DNA of 45,088 nt from Funneliformis mosseae (Eukaryota; Glomeromycota; Glomeromycetes; Glomerales; Glomeraceae): NCBI GenBank assembly GCA_910592005.1, contig CAJVPP010000140.1, positions 1 to 45,088 on the forward strand. The letters run 5' to 3'. The position numbers were made by a program, and so were the translations under genes. Below are positions 1-11,770 of the stretch, in pieces (position 1 is the first letter of the stretch; each line of letters begins with the position of its first letter). Below the pieces are notes generated by a model. The model saw only the letters and a list, made by a program, of their open reading frames with translations, had not been told where the DNA came from and made no database searches.

Positions 1-77
1 AAAAATTAAAATTAGTCATAAATTTAAAAGTTGCGATAACTTTTTTTTTGGTCCAATACTTTTGACCGGGGAGTGTA
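1..77. mobile_element. Terminus of a Tc1/mariner-like transposon, cut by the window edge
   Basis: On the minus strand the sequence starting at the TA (76-77) reads TACACTCCCCGGTCAAAAGT and continues with a TTGGACC box. This matches the usual style of Tc1/mariner inverted-repeat ends (CACT...GGTCAAAAGT..TTGGACC) next to a TA target. The rest of the element would lie left of base 1, so neither the transposase nor the other end can be seen. The call rests on terminus similarity alone. Confidence 0.5.
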
Positions 78-646
78 TATTCTAAGATATTTAATATATA
101 TAAATATTTCATAAGAATATTAAAAATATTACCATTAATTATTCTAAGATTTGAATTTAAAAAAGTAGTAGAATTTTAAATTTTCATTAAATAACAAATT
201 ATTAAAAACATTCATGTAACTTAAATATTTAGAATTAATCAGTAAGTCTTCTTTACCATTACTATTAAAATTAAAATTATCATTTATTTTAAACTTGCTT
301 GACCAATCAAACATGTTTCTGAAATTAAAGAGAATCCTATTGAATATTTAGATATTTGTTTAGAAAAATAATTTAATCATATATTTAAAAATATAATTAT
401 ATTCAATAATAATTTTCTCATCCCAATAAGTAAAACTTTTTTTATCTTCCTTTAGGTATCGCATAATAATTATCTTATTGCTATTGCTTATGATTCAAAG
501 AAAACTTTTTTCTGTATCTTGAAATTGAAGCAAAATGAATAAACTTTCACCATTATCAAGAGAATCTTTAACAATAATTAATTGTACTATTTATAAATTT
601 TTCTTTTTTTAAAAAAAAAACCATATTTTATTTACTCATCTTAAAT
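78..646. other. AT-rich spacer, no gene seen
   Basis: No reading frame with credible composition or splice structure was found. The stretch is A/T-rich with short homopolymers and a T(7)A(10) tract at 604-620. Confidence 0.6.
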
Positions 647-1802
647 ATATGGACGGTTTGCTATTAAATCACATTACAGATTATATTACTATGCAATAAT
701 ATATATTTGAATTTGAGCATATATGTAGTAATACCTAGGTTCTTTATAATTAAAAAAAATTACTCACCTCTTTTAAGGGCATTCAATTAATAAACCTTTC
801 CTAGTACTCATGTATTGCCCAAAGTGCTTCAATTTGCCAGTCGTATTTAGATACACTATGTTTTTGAATTAATCTCCAAATCAGACACATCCGACATTAT
901 CCTTTCATATTTTCTACCAAATTTAACATACTTTCCTCTATGAATATATTGATGTGCAGAAACAGCCAAATAATCTATACCATATCAAGAATACTCGTTG
1001 TGCCAACCTAATCTTGATTGTGCTTCATTTTTTTTTTTCATCTTGCATATATATATTATCGACAATTTGGTGATTTTGGTGGAAATGATTCTGATTTTCT
1101 TCCATTTCTTATAAAATGTTGTCGATATTTCCGGTAGGAATGAAAATAGTGATACGCTATTTTGCTAAAAACAAAAAATATTTTTTTTCTCAAACACAAA
1201 TATCTAAAGTTAGATTTTAAAACGAAAAAGTGATGTCACCTAAATCTTGAATCCCATCCCCAATGAAAACTCCAACCATCATATCATAGCCTAAAATGAG
1301 CATAAGTGTAAGGAATAGTTTATTGTTAGGACTTTGTTTAGATAATTGTGGACTAGAAAACATGCTGCATCGGAATGGACATATTAGTTGAATATGAAAA
1401 GGATGAAGGTAAAAAAGATCCGAATTTGTCCAAGGTAAATTTATCGAAACATTGTTTTCATCAGATAATGGATATTTGTACTCTTCACTTTAAACTTTTT
1501 TCTTTCCGAACTTGCAATCCAAGAAAAAGATCCTTAATAATTGACGATGTATTTCGAAAGCACCAAAAACAATTTCTTTTATGATATCCTATACTATATC
1601 CAACAGTTTCTCAGAATAATTGTATAAAAAATTTGTCACATCTTTATGAGAGTCCACTTGCTTCCGATTTCAATCGTTTTCAGCTAACTTATTACATAAT
1701 CATTAGGTTCGAACTCAAACCATTTCGCTAATTCGTGCCAACAATCTGTTACATATGATTTGCTATGTTCGTAACTCGATTTTAATAGAAAACCTCCCAT
1801 AT
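647..1802. mobile_element. Non-autonomous inverted-repeat DNA element, about 1.16 kb
   Basis: The left end reads ATATGGACGGTTTGCTATTA. The reverse complement of the right end reads ATATGGGAGGTTTTCTATTA, so the two ends form imperfect terminal inverted repeats of about 25 bp. The last 60 bp or so of the right end (from about 1745) also match the miniature element at 13325-13411. The interior has no intact transposase. On the minus strand, about 780-1130 keeps short coding-like pieces interrupted by stops, which could be a relic of cargo or transposase. No target duplication could be assigned. Confidence 0.5.
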
Positions 1803-4800
1803 TGTTGAGACCTAAAAAAAAGTCTCGCCGCCTCTTTTTTTTTTTTTTTTTTATGTATGAAATTCAAACGATAACTCTTCACCTCATTTATGGTATTCTT
1901 CGAACATTTCAATTAGAATGGAGACTAATAATGACTTGTTTAATTCTAGATGATTCATTGAAAATGCAAAATATTCCAAAATATCCTTCATAATAACTAA
2001 TGTAACAATTATTAAAGATGCATAAAATAAATTACTAGTTCGCCGTAATACACAAAGAAGTGGTTACCAAATCGCAAAAAAAATAAATAAATAAATAAAT
2101 AGAGATTAATGAATTAAAGTTTAATTAAAAGATTTTCTGATCCATATTTGAAATAACTTACTTTATTCGTTTGATCCACAGCAAACATTTGATTTACTTT
2201 AACAGTTCGATTGTACGTTGATAAATTTTACACCAAATCATCAAATAAATTTTTTGAATTAAAAATAAATCAAAAAAAAAAAGATACATCATTAACCATG
2301 AGATAAGCCAAATTTGTCACATGATCTAACATTAATTCTCCACCTGCATAAAATTTAGATATATTAATTTACCAGTCTGGAAAAAAAATGACAGCCTTTT
2401 AAAGGATAGAAAGTCAAAAATCCGTAAAATGGTTACATATTGGTTAAATCGATTAAATTTAAAATGACTAATCTTACCTTTACTTGTACGGTTAATTTCT
2501 TAATGTCTAAATTCTTAACAATCGCGTGATTTTTCATTAATTTTTATTATAATACCAGAATATGTTTCTAGAAGTATAGAGAAGTATCGGGAGTTCAAGA
2601 AATTGCAAACATGACGAAATGTTTAAGATGTTGATGCTGGGATTTTTTTGGTATGAATACTTTATTATTATACGAAGTACTTTAATTAAAATATTGATAA
2701 AATTATTAAATTCTTCAAATCCGACTTTATAAATTTAATATTTCAATCTTCTGAATATTGACTCCTTTGGTATAAATAGGATGCATGTATTAAGAAGAAT
2801 GGCTCGCTTTCAGTGGTCAGACCTTATGACCGCGATCATAAATATATTAACCTTACTTATTATGTAATACTTCTCGAAAGAATTACGTAAATTTTCATTA
2901 ATCTATTAGCAAATGGGACGCAGTATGCGGAACAAATGTACTAAAATGAGCATTAAATAGGATTCTCGTCCCCGAATAATCATTTAAAATAACACTTGAT
3001 GGGGTGACGCAATGTGATAAATAATTCACATGATTTTTTTGGGGGGGGATTTCTTTCGCTAAATTTCGCGATGTTAAAACTCATGATCTTCCGTTATTTT
3101 ATATGATTTCCACAACAGATCACATTATATTTACATCGATGGTCTTAACATAAAGCGGATTAACAATGGTTAAAAATACCTTTATTTTACAACAAAGTAC
3201 ATTTTTTTAACTTGACGTAAAACTTTATCGTGTAAGGCGCAGTATGACCCCATCAAGTAAATTTGTTAACATACATTTTTGAATTCCTTATTGATATTTG
3301 AATGAAAATTTTAATAAAATAAATAAAGATTTAATATTCAAAAATTTTTACTTTTAAAACCTAATCTTTGAAAAAAATATATCAATGAGTTCCGAAAAAA
3401 TAAAAAAAAAAAATTTTCGACGGTTATAAAAATTGACGTAATTCGTCTTCAAAATAATTTTTGGTTATCAAGTACGAGATTCAGAATTAATCTCGTTGAT
3501 AAATGTGAATGATCAAAAGTAATTTTTATATATCATCGACACCAATCACTCGTTCACTGTCCTATTCCGCAATCTCCGCAAACTTATTACGCACGAAAGT
3601 ATCAAATCAACTAAAATAATTACCATAAAAAAAAGGAAATCTTTGTTAAATAAAATGCCTCAAAAAAAGGTAGAAGGTGTATACCGATTAAATATTTTTA
3701 GAGTTTACCGAGAGACTCTAACGCTAACGTTCACTTTCGTGAAGGATTTGAAAAAAAATGATTTACTAAAGATTATTCTTTGTACCGAACATCCCAAGAG
3801 CGACATTAAACATATAAATTCAAATAATTCAATAGTATACAAATTCCAAATACAGAACACTTTTATTAATTATGCATTTAATTACTTTTAATTAATTTCG
3901 AAAGCAAATCCATCAGTCTTGTTTGCTTTAAGAGACATTCTAATATCTTATTATCTGCTAAAAGAATCATCGTTACGTGTTTGCTATTTTTATTTTATTA
4001 AACGTTTCATCTACATTTCGTATCACCAAGGATCGAATCCAATCCCATCTCGATTATTATTTTAACTTTACACACTTAAAAAATATTCTTTCATGTTTAA
4101 GTTTTTTCGAATAAAAAGAAAAAAAAATAAAGATAAGCGCAGTTGATCTTTTGAAAAAATGTCTTGACGTGTTATTCCACGTGATCGTGTCCATTTATTG
4201 AATCTTTCAGAATGAGTAAATCATAGACAAAATTGGTAAAATGGTTATCTAAATTATTGTTAGGAATTTAAGCCACTAAATTCCGCTCACTTCCGGTCTT
4301 CTAATTTACAATAATTACAAATAATAATAAATAATAAATTTAAAGTAAATCAAAAAATTTGACAATCAATTAAAATAATAATATAAATAATAAATATAAT
4401 GAACAAAAGAAAAAAAAAAAAAAAGAAGGAGCGTTCTACAAATAATCTAGTCATATGCTCAGCCATGCAAAAATAAAATAAAAATAAAAATAAAAATAAA
4501 ATAAAAAAAAGAAATTCATTTCTAAACAATTTTCGAGTTAATCGGGGAAATTAAACTCCATAAATCAAGTTCAACGAGATGGGTATGATCGAAAAAAGAA
4601 AATGTTTATCGATTCATGTACGTGTAACCTTTAATGCCGCCCAATCGTGTAAACCAATTGACTAGTAATAAATTTCAGTTAACAAATTTTTTTTTTTTTG
4701 TTAATGAAACCTGCATAACCACTGAATGAATTCGTGTCACAAAATTGTATTAAAATAGGCAATTCATTTCTTTATTGCAACTAATAAATTCACCCTTTTA

Positions 4801-7418
4801 ACGGTTAGTAGAATGGGTACAAATTTGGTAAAGTAATTTGATAAAGACATCAGAATTTAAGGGTGAACGGGAAATTTTTTTTTTTAACAATTAAAAAAAA
4901 AAAAACAATTGTAATAATAGTTTTTTGTTTCTATTTCGGAGATTTTAAACGAAAGAATAATTAAAGTCGTTGTTTGTAAATTGGAATACGATTAATTATA
5001 TTTCCTTATGATTCGGTGACTTTCATCATTTAAATGAATTATTTAGGAAAATTATTCGACATTTAATTAAAAATATTAATTGATATCATACAAAGTTCTT
5101 TATTTAGTCTAATTGACCTGTATAGAAGGAGTAGATAGTCCGTCCATTTGGTTACACATGCTTAAAAAGAATCATCCCATCAACAAACTCGATCAAATGA
5201 AGGATGTAAAGTGATTAAAAAAAAACAATGCATTACGTGGTACAAATTTCCACAACGGTCCATTGTATGTGATGATGTCACGGTAGATGTGTAATTATTT
5301 TTTTTTTAAAAAAAAGAAAGGAAGAAAGAAAGGAAGAAAAGGCTAGAATAAATTTTTTGGTTTTAAGTTTTAACTAGTTTTAAACGGCCAAGCTAATATT
5401 TTCCTTACACACATGACATCCTTTAAATCCTACGTCTCACGTTGTTGTAATGATTTATCCACGTGTTGTGGCTTAACACGTTTGAATTTGTAAGGTTTCA
5501 AATATTTAAAGAACAAGATTTCGCACTAAACAAAAAAGGGTCATTGCCCGATGTGGGAGCTTCTGACGTAAAGACGTCCTGAGAATCTAAAAAGTTTTCT
5601 TTGTTTTTTTTTTAGGTAAAGTTATGTCCATCATATCGGTGAAGAAATTGCGAGAAGGTGGTTTCTTTTCTTTAGTGGCGAACTCCGCAATCTAATATTA
5701 AAATGATGTATTATGAAACGTCTTTGCTGCAATTATATTTTCCTTTTCCAAACAAAATAAATGATAATGTAAAAAAAAAAAATTGATACAAAGAGTTTTC
5801 CGGTGGTAAAATTTGACAAAGAAATGGTTTAACCTAAAATAGAAATATCGTAATATTATTGTTATTTTTTTATTTTGCAGTCGAATATTAAAAATAAAAA
5901 ATTCCGGAATTTTTTTTAAAGTAGAATTCTCGGATCAATTTTTATATTATCGAGTTGATGAAATAATAAAAAAAAAAATATGTGACAACGATCCTCTCCA
6001 AAACAAAGCGATGCACGTGATACAGATGATATGCCCAAACAAACAAAAAAAAAATATATATTCGTTATTTTAACATATTCGGTGAACAATGTATAAATTA
6101 AAAAACAGCAAATATACATGAAATTTATGCACTTTCGCCTAGGCAAATGCGCTTTAATGCACTTATTGAGATTATGGCGCAATACTCTGAGAGATTGATT
6201 TAAGGTTTTTGAGAAAATATTTAGAAAATAGATTCCTAATGCAAGATGTAAGAATGTGTGGTATAATAAAGTTCGAGAAATAAAATAAATATTTTGAACA
6301 AATTAAAAAAAAAACGTTTGAAAGATTCCTCGCCTTTCGCCGATACTTGATGTTCTATAATTCGAATCAAACATAAATTAAATTTCGAATCATTTGACAT
6401 GCACAAATATTTACATTAACGTTTTAAGTGGGTGCAAATAGAAATCATAAAAAAATGCTCTGATACGAAAAACTTAATCTTCAGGTTTTATGATATCTAA
6501 GGATTAAGATGATATTGGGTATTACAGAACATATATCATGTTACGCTTTATAAATTACGTTAAATGCAATCTATAAACATTCAGGTCTAAATCATTTTAG
6601 ATGAATCTGAATTTGTAACACGAAGCCAAATAATTTGCCTGAACAATATTAGATTAAATCCAAATCATTAATGTAGAAAGGTATTATTGTAAATCCACTA
6701 TTGATTCAAGCTCAAACCTGCTTTATAAAAATGAAAAACAAGTGATTTGTTGCCAAAGTTCTCTTTAAGGAAACTTTACGTTATTATGTCTCGGATGTTA
6801 TCTTTATGATGCATAACCGTTGAGACGGGAAAGATAACATTAACATTTTTACGTTATTTCATTTGTGGTATCAGGTATTTGACAGGTATGATACTCGTTA
6901 TCTGTTGGGTTAGTGATCCAATTGTTCTTGAGCGTGTTATCTTGTTGTGTACTTCGGATAAAGTTAAATTTTTTATCCATAATTAGTGTTTAGTGTTCAA
7001 TTGTTATACGATTATAACCAAAACCTTTTGAAATTTATCTTTAAAAAGCATTTTAGATTTCCTTAACCAGTTAGAGGACAACCGTTAGTTTACGTTCATT
7101 GGTTTTATTTGTTTGAGGGATAAATTTAATCTTGGATTTATTGAGCTTAAAGGAATTTTAAAGTTTAATTAATTTATTATTAATATATGACTTGATACAT
7201 TTAAAGTTAAATACATAAAATATATTATAAATTTTAAACCTAAATTATATATTTTTTTTTATTGTCAAAAAGGACCCGTGACACAAATTATATAATTTTT
7301 TATTTGTTCATGTTTCCCTTTTCCCTTTTTTTTTGATTTTTTTCTTAAGAAATATAAAATGATAAATGTTTTTCATAATTATAAAATAGCGAATAAAATA
7401 AAATAAAAATAATATTGT
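1803..7418. other. Long AT-rich intergenic region without a confident gene
   Basis: Open frames here (for example 1375-1584 just upstream, 3655-3891, 5916-6182 minus) are short, low complexity and lack recognisable motifs. Simple repeats occur: an (AAAT)n run at about 2078-2101 and an A-rich (AAAAT)n run at about 4470-4510. T/A mirror tracts occur at about 4875-4905 and 5298-5315, and a purine run at 5311-5342. Two small islands of higher GC could be exons: 2799-2945 (listed separately) and 5624-5695, which encodes 23 codons just after a polypyrimidine-AG. Confidence 0.5.
2770..2945 (+). other. Candidate micro-gene with TATA box and one possible intron
   Basis: A TATAAATA sequence at about 2771-2778 lies 21 nt before an ATG at 2799. 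The frame has 22 codons (MARFQWSDLMTAIINILTLL...), is hydrophobic, and begins in a patch of clearly higher GC than its surroundings. A donor GTAATA overlaps the last ATG, and a TTAG acceptor at about 2907-2910 would join it in frame to a short tail containing KWDAVCGTN before a stop. The spliced product would be only about 34 residues. The hydrophobic start could be the first exon of a membrane protein that has otherwise decayed. No homologue is recognised. Confidence 0.2.
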
Positions 7419-8144
7419 TTATGCCGAATAATTGTGGTATCCTCCAAAGTACAATTGATAAAAAAATTCTAACTGATTCTCCAACTCTTGAACTCGTTGT
7501 TCAAGTACAATATTTCTAGTATTTACATAGAAAAAGGGATTTTGACCGCTTAGACTTTGATCAAATGTTTGAATATTCGAGGAAGCTGAAGATTCCGGAG
7601 AGGACATAACGGAATTATCGTAGTACATCGGTTGTTCATGATTCAAAACGGAAGGAGGGTTCAACATGACATTTTCTTGTTGCATTGGTGCTTCATATTG
7701 TGGACATTTTGTTGTAAGGACTTTCCCTTCGAAATCCTGTGTCGGGGATGACTGACTTTCAATTTCTCTTTTAAATTTACCATTCGGAATGGATTGTTCG
7801 TAGAGGAATGTAAGTCCTCTAATCTGATTAAATAACAACTGTGCGTCATTTGCCATTTTCCTGTAAACGTCTTTGACTTCTTTGGGCTCTTGTTTCCACA
7901 GACGACTTGCGTGAGAAGAAATGTTTGATCGATTACAGGGAACAAGTTTTGATTTTAATTCCCTTACTAGCGCCATCCTGTACGCGATGAACGCATTGGG
8001 AATCCTAACATTTTCTTTATTTTTGGATTTTTCTCCCTTAGGGAGAAGTTCCTGTGCAGTAAGAACCGGCGGAAAGGGTGGTCGTGAAGTACCTATGATG
8101 TTTTCAATCTTGCATCGAACCATGACCTTTCTTCGATTAACCAT
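7419..8144 (-). CDS. MATA-type HMG-box transcription factor
   Basis: A single-exon frame of 241 residues. The start ATG is the first in frame, with an in-frame TAA six codons upstream (8160-8162). Residues about 47-108 form an HMG box: RIPNAFIAYR, then a basic helix, SNISSHASRLWKQEP at the helix 2 turn, and VKDVYRKMANDAQ in helix 3. The conserved Pro-Asn-Ala-Phe start and the Trp of helix 2 are present. The segment FPPVLTAQELL (24-34) precedes the box as in other glomeromycotan MATA-HMG proteins. Residues 212-230 (VLEQRVQELENQLEFF) look like a short coiled coil, and the middle is Ser/Gln-rich and probably disordered. It should bind DNA in the nucleus. In fungi such proteins include mating-type regulators, but these fungi carry many copies, so a mating role is not shown. 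Confidence 0.82.
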   Translation of the reverse strand: MVNRRKVMVRCKIENIIGTSRPPFPPVLTAQELLPKGEKSKNKENVRIPNAFIAYRMALVRELKSKLVPCNRSNISSHASRLWKQEPKEVKDVYRKMANDAQLLFNQIRGLTFLYEQSIPNGKFKREIESQSSPTQDFEGKVLTTKCPQYEAPMQQENVMLNPPSVLNHEQPMYYDNSVMSSPESSASSNIQTFDQSLSGQNPFFYVNTRNIVLEQRVQELENQLEFFYQLYFGGYHNYSA

Positions 8145-9266
8145 TTCTAATTTTTCTTTTTAATTTAAAAAAATTTATAAAGGTAAAATAAGAAATGAAA
8201 TAAAAAAAATATGCTTATGTGAGAAAATGTTCGATTTGGATAAATTGAAATTTATGAGAAAAAAAATATTTTTTTTTTTTTTAAATTTTTTGCGACATCT
8301 TTCACTCTTTTTATATACACGAGAATTAATATTTTTTTGAACTAGCCACTTACTTCAAACATATATATATAAAGAGAAAGGGACAATGTAAATTGATAAA
8401 GCTAAAAATAGTACTTGTTTCATGGAGAGTTGCACGGAATTGAGATTGCGGATAAACCGTTAATCATCTTTCCTTTTTCGTCATGAATCAAATAATACGC
8501 AAGATGGTGATATTTTAATCAATTAATTTAAAATAAAAATAAAAAATTTTTTTTTTTTTTACATTGAACGTTTTATTTCGTTTTTATTAAAAAAACAAAA
8601 AAAAATACTTATCTTTTACGATTTAACCAATCAAATATTGTCGAGCGTAGCATATTCAATGTCGGACATTTTTTTTCGGGACAACTATTTGAGTAAACCT
8701 ATGAAAATGGAGCGCACACAGCAAGGATACAAACGGATGCCGCGTATAGAAAAACGTCTCCTTTTTTTGCTTTTTTCGGCAGTCAAGAGATTTTAAAAAA
8801 GAACCATATAATGATTAATTAAAAATATAAAATGTAAATTATTTATTTGATTAATAATAAACCTTGATTTGTTTACAAAATGTTATCGATTTGATCATTT
8901 TTATACAGGTGCTGTACTTTAAAACAACTGAACCTCTTATCTTGTCATGATACAAATTATTAGTTTGCACAACTTTTCACGTACTCTCCTCCTCCTGAAA
9001 CGCAGCAAATTCAACGTTTGGTGGTTGGTTTACTAAAAATATTTTTATATTTTAATTTTTTTTTTTACCTTTAATATTTATTGTTCGCATCAAATATTGT
9101 AAATAAATGACAAAGTTCGTTGTTCTTTCAATGAATCGATCGGTTTGACTTTGAAAATTTATTAGTTGTTGTCCGAAAAAAATTTTACTTTAATAACATT
9201 TGATTTATTTGGTGCTTAAATTTTTAATTACATCGTACCACTGAATTTTAAACTTGAACCTTTGAT
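8145..9266. other. Spacer between the two HMG-box genes
   Basis: AT-rich, with homopolymer runs at about 8268-8282 and 8546-8560 and no coding signal. It should contain the promoter of the gene at 7419-8144 and the 3' region of the one at 9267-9944, as both run on the minus strand. Confidence 0.5.
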
Positions 9267-9944
9267 TTAATCATCCAAACATTTCTTTACCATCTCATTC
9301 TCCAGGACCAAATCGTAAGCGTCTCTAAAATCCTGGTCTGCTGAATTCCAAGCTTTTCTGGCTTCGTATGATAATTCAGTTCGCGAAAATCCCGGTAAAA
9401 TTTTGGATAATTTATTATTCAATACGAGATAGAACAAGCTATAGCTTTGAGAACTAATAGTTTGATCATGTTTAGATTCCGGAGATTTTTGATATTCAAT
9501 AAGGAGTCTACGTGCTTCACAAACCGTAGGTATTGTAACGACGATCGTAGCGGTATTGATCTTTACTACCATACTTTTTGAAATGCCTTCTTCTTCTTCT
9601 TCTTGTTGCGGTGGTGTCTCGATTGACAGGTTCGTATTTTGAGGAAAGGATTCATTTGAATTTCGATTCGTGTTGAAAAAGTAATTACGAAGAACTTTTA
9701 AACAGCACATTTTCTAAGAGATCATTTACTTTTTATTAGGCGTAAATATTATTTCTTATTACACGATTTGACGAAAATCGGTTTGGGAGAGTGCTGAAGA
9801 AATTTTTCTTCGCATCGTTGAAAAGTCTCGATTTTTATCGTATTCTTTTTTAACAATGCAAGGAATATTTGGGGGTGTGATTTCAAGAAACGAGGGTCCA
9901 AGGATTTCCTCAACAAAGATTTTGTTTGAATCTATAACGTTCAT
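9267..9944 (-). CDS. Divergent HMG-box-like protein, two exons (model)
   Basis: Two adjacent minus-strand frames join in frame if 9714-9764 (51 nt) is spliced out. Exon 1 is 9765-9944 (60 codons) and exon 2 is 9267-9713, giving 208 residues. The intron starts GTGTAA, ends CTCTTAG, and has CTAAT about 21 nt before the acceptor as a branch-site candidate. An in-frame TGA lies upstream of the ATG. Residues about 149-204 (SYSLFYLVLNNKL, then LPGFSRTELSYEARKAWNSAD, then FRDAYDLVLENE) follow the HMG-box helix pattern of the gene at 7419-8144, including the helix 2 Trp. The Pro-Asn-Ala-Phe start is replaced, and few basic residues remain. Residues 95-102 hold a Glu run. DNA binding may be altered or lost. 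Alternatives are two separate small frames or a decaying paralogue. Confidence 0.5.
9714..9764 (-). other. Predicted intron of the HMG-like gene
   Basis: The donor GTGTAA is weaker than the GTAAGT/GTATGT seen in the GMC gene. The acceptor is TTAG, and a CTAAT branch-site candidate is present. Both junctions are in phase 0. Without splicing, exon 1 stops two codons after the donor site. Confidence 0.45.
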
Positions 9945-11545
9945 GTCAAAAATTTTATTTGAACCTCACACCCCCCATTTTAAACCTTTACAACTAAAAA
10001 CGACGTTTTTTCCTTGAACATTTCCAAAAAATAAAATTCCCCATGAAAGGTGGGAATGATACCGCATCACCACATCTAAAAAAGTCACTTAATCAACAAA
10101 GTAACAATTAACAATAACGTTCGTTAGATTTAGATTTTTAGATCGTGCGATTTTATTTCACTTCCAGTTTAGGTAATTCACAACAATAAAATTTATTCGC
10201 GTTAAAATCTCATCACAAAAGCAATTATTATTTATTATTATTATTACCGGTATTATTATTATTTTTGCTGTTGTTATTTGACCTTGCTCATGACAAAATA
10301 AAAAAGAATAATTCACCTTGAACTTGGAAGTCAAAGTCTCATTATTACAGTATTGTTACAATTCAAGTCACGTGCTACGATCATCATCGTTTTATTAAAA
10401 AAAAAATTCCTTTTTTAATGATACACCTCCACAATTATAATATTATATATATAAAAAAAGGGATGCTCTATTTATTAAATTGAAATGGAATGATATCATA
10501 AATGGGACTCGATTGCCAAAACCAACATGAATTTTGAATGTGCGTCATTCTATTTTTAGAAATTCAGTAAAATCAAATGTTAAAAAATACTGTGGTTATC
10601 AGAACACAACTGTCGGCGTCAAATTACGAAACCATCGTCGGTCAGTTTCGAAAAATTAAACGTCGAAAATTTGAAAAAAATTGAAACCAAAAGCCGAAAA
10701 TCGAAACCTTGGTTAAATACCCATGGACCTTATGAAATTGCGTTGATAGTATGCTCATCGTATCCGCACAAATAAGAAATTCTAACTTTAATTTTTACCC
10801 AAGGTTAAACATGACAATTTTCGGCCCACATTAATAAATAATTCTGGTCCAAAAAAAGTTTAATCACACGGACTCAGAAATTGTTCGGTTTTGTGCGACA
10901 TAAATTTTGGTGATAAAATGTAACCACCTAACAGGTTTCGAAATATTGAAAATCGAAACCCTTTCGAAACTATAGTTAGTCCCTTTCAAATTTTTGTAAT
11001 AGATGAAAAAATCAAACTTTGTTTCAAATTGCGAAGCCACAGACCGAAAAGTAAAGTTTATTGAGATCCATTTAGATAGATTAACCATAAAATTTTTATT
11101 GGTGTGGTCTTCAATTTTTCGTGTGACAAACCAATTGCAATGGTGCTCATGATTTATATAATTTCCAAAAAAGGAAATCAAAATGTAATGAAAAATTAAT
11201 TATTCGTTTTTTTTTTGATAAAAATTTCTAATGTAATAATAATAATGTAATACTTAAGAAACTTAATGATCGGATATCATTTAATAACTAATAAGTACTT
11301 TTAATTAAAATATATTTTTAAAAATATATATATATTTGTACAATTTAATAATATGTTAATCCTAGTTTGCGATTACCAAATATGCACTTTCAAATGAAGG
11401 TCGTAAAATGATTGCACTTGGCAGTTATAGTTCAATCTATAACATTTTCTCTGAACACCTCGTAGAGGTAGCAAGTTTCATTGTATTTTAACCACATTTT
11501 ATATGATGGCTCGCTTGAGGTGGAAAAAAGAATGTTCAAGCAAAC
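9945..11545. other. Spacer, with a stretch of CGAAACC-type internal repeats
   Basis: Upstream of the HMG-like gene. A (TTA)n/(ATT)n microsatellite lies at about 10228-10262. Between about 10600 and 11000 the words CGAAACC, TTTCGAAA and their complements recur on both strands, as in a decayed repeat. The minus-strand frame 10864-11181 crosses this region and shows no domain. An (AT)n hairpin lies at about 11310-11337. No gene is supported. Confidence 0.45.
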
Positions 11546-11626
11546 CTAAACCATAAAAAATAAATAAGAATAAAATTTATTTTCACCTCCAATTACATCA
11601 AATAAAACTTGACATTTTTTTTTGGT

Positions 11627-11655
11627 GGATTTTTTTTTTAAAAAAAAAAAATAAA
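11627..11655. repeat. T-tract/A-tract mirror hairpin
   Basis: A run of about ten T is followed directly by about twelve A, giving a perfect oligo(T)-oligo(A) palindrome. Similar tracts occur at 604-620, 5298-5315, 19909-19930, 20274-20292 and 21442-21488. Confidence 0.7.
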
Positions 11656-11770
11656 AAAAGTAAATATTATATTTTCTAAATTGCTTTTTTTTTGAAAATT
11701 TTAAAAAATAAAATGATATTTTGGCAAAAAAAATTTTTTTTAGTACTGGCCAAGGTGACAAAGAAGAAAA

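Noticed and set aside
1701..1730. tRNA-like GGTTCGAACT box
   Set aside because: No matching A box or cloverleaf at the correct distance. The same applies to GGTTCGAATC near 31788.
3643..3891. 82-residue plus-strand frame
   Set aside because: The first codon is TTG, the ATG is at 3655, and the product has no domain or supporting splice sites.
5916..6182. 88-residue minus-strand frame with a hydrophobic centre
   Set aside because: It contains poly-A/T-derived Phe runs and no recognisable family; probably chance.
7661..8163. Overlapping frames on both strands inside the HMG gene
   Set aside because: They are shadows of the HMG coding frame and have no family resemblance.
10864..11181. 105-residue minus-strand frame
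   Set aside because: It lies across CGAAACC-type repeats and shows no domain, so the open frame is likely accidental.
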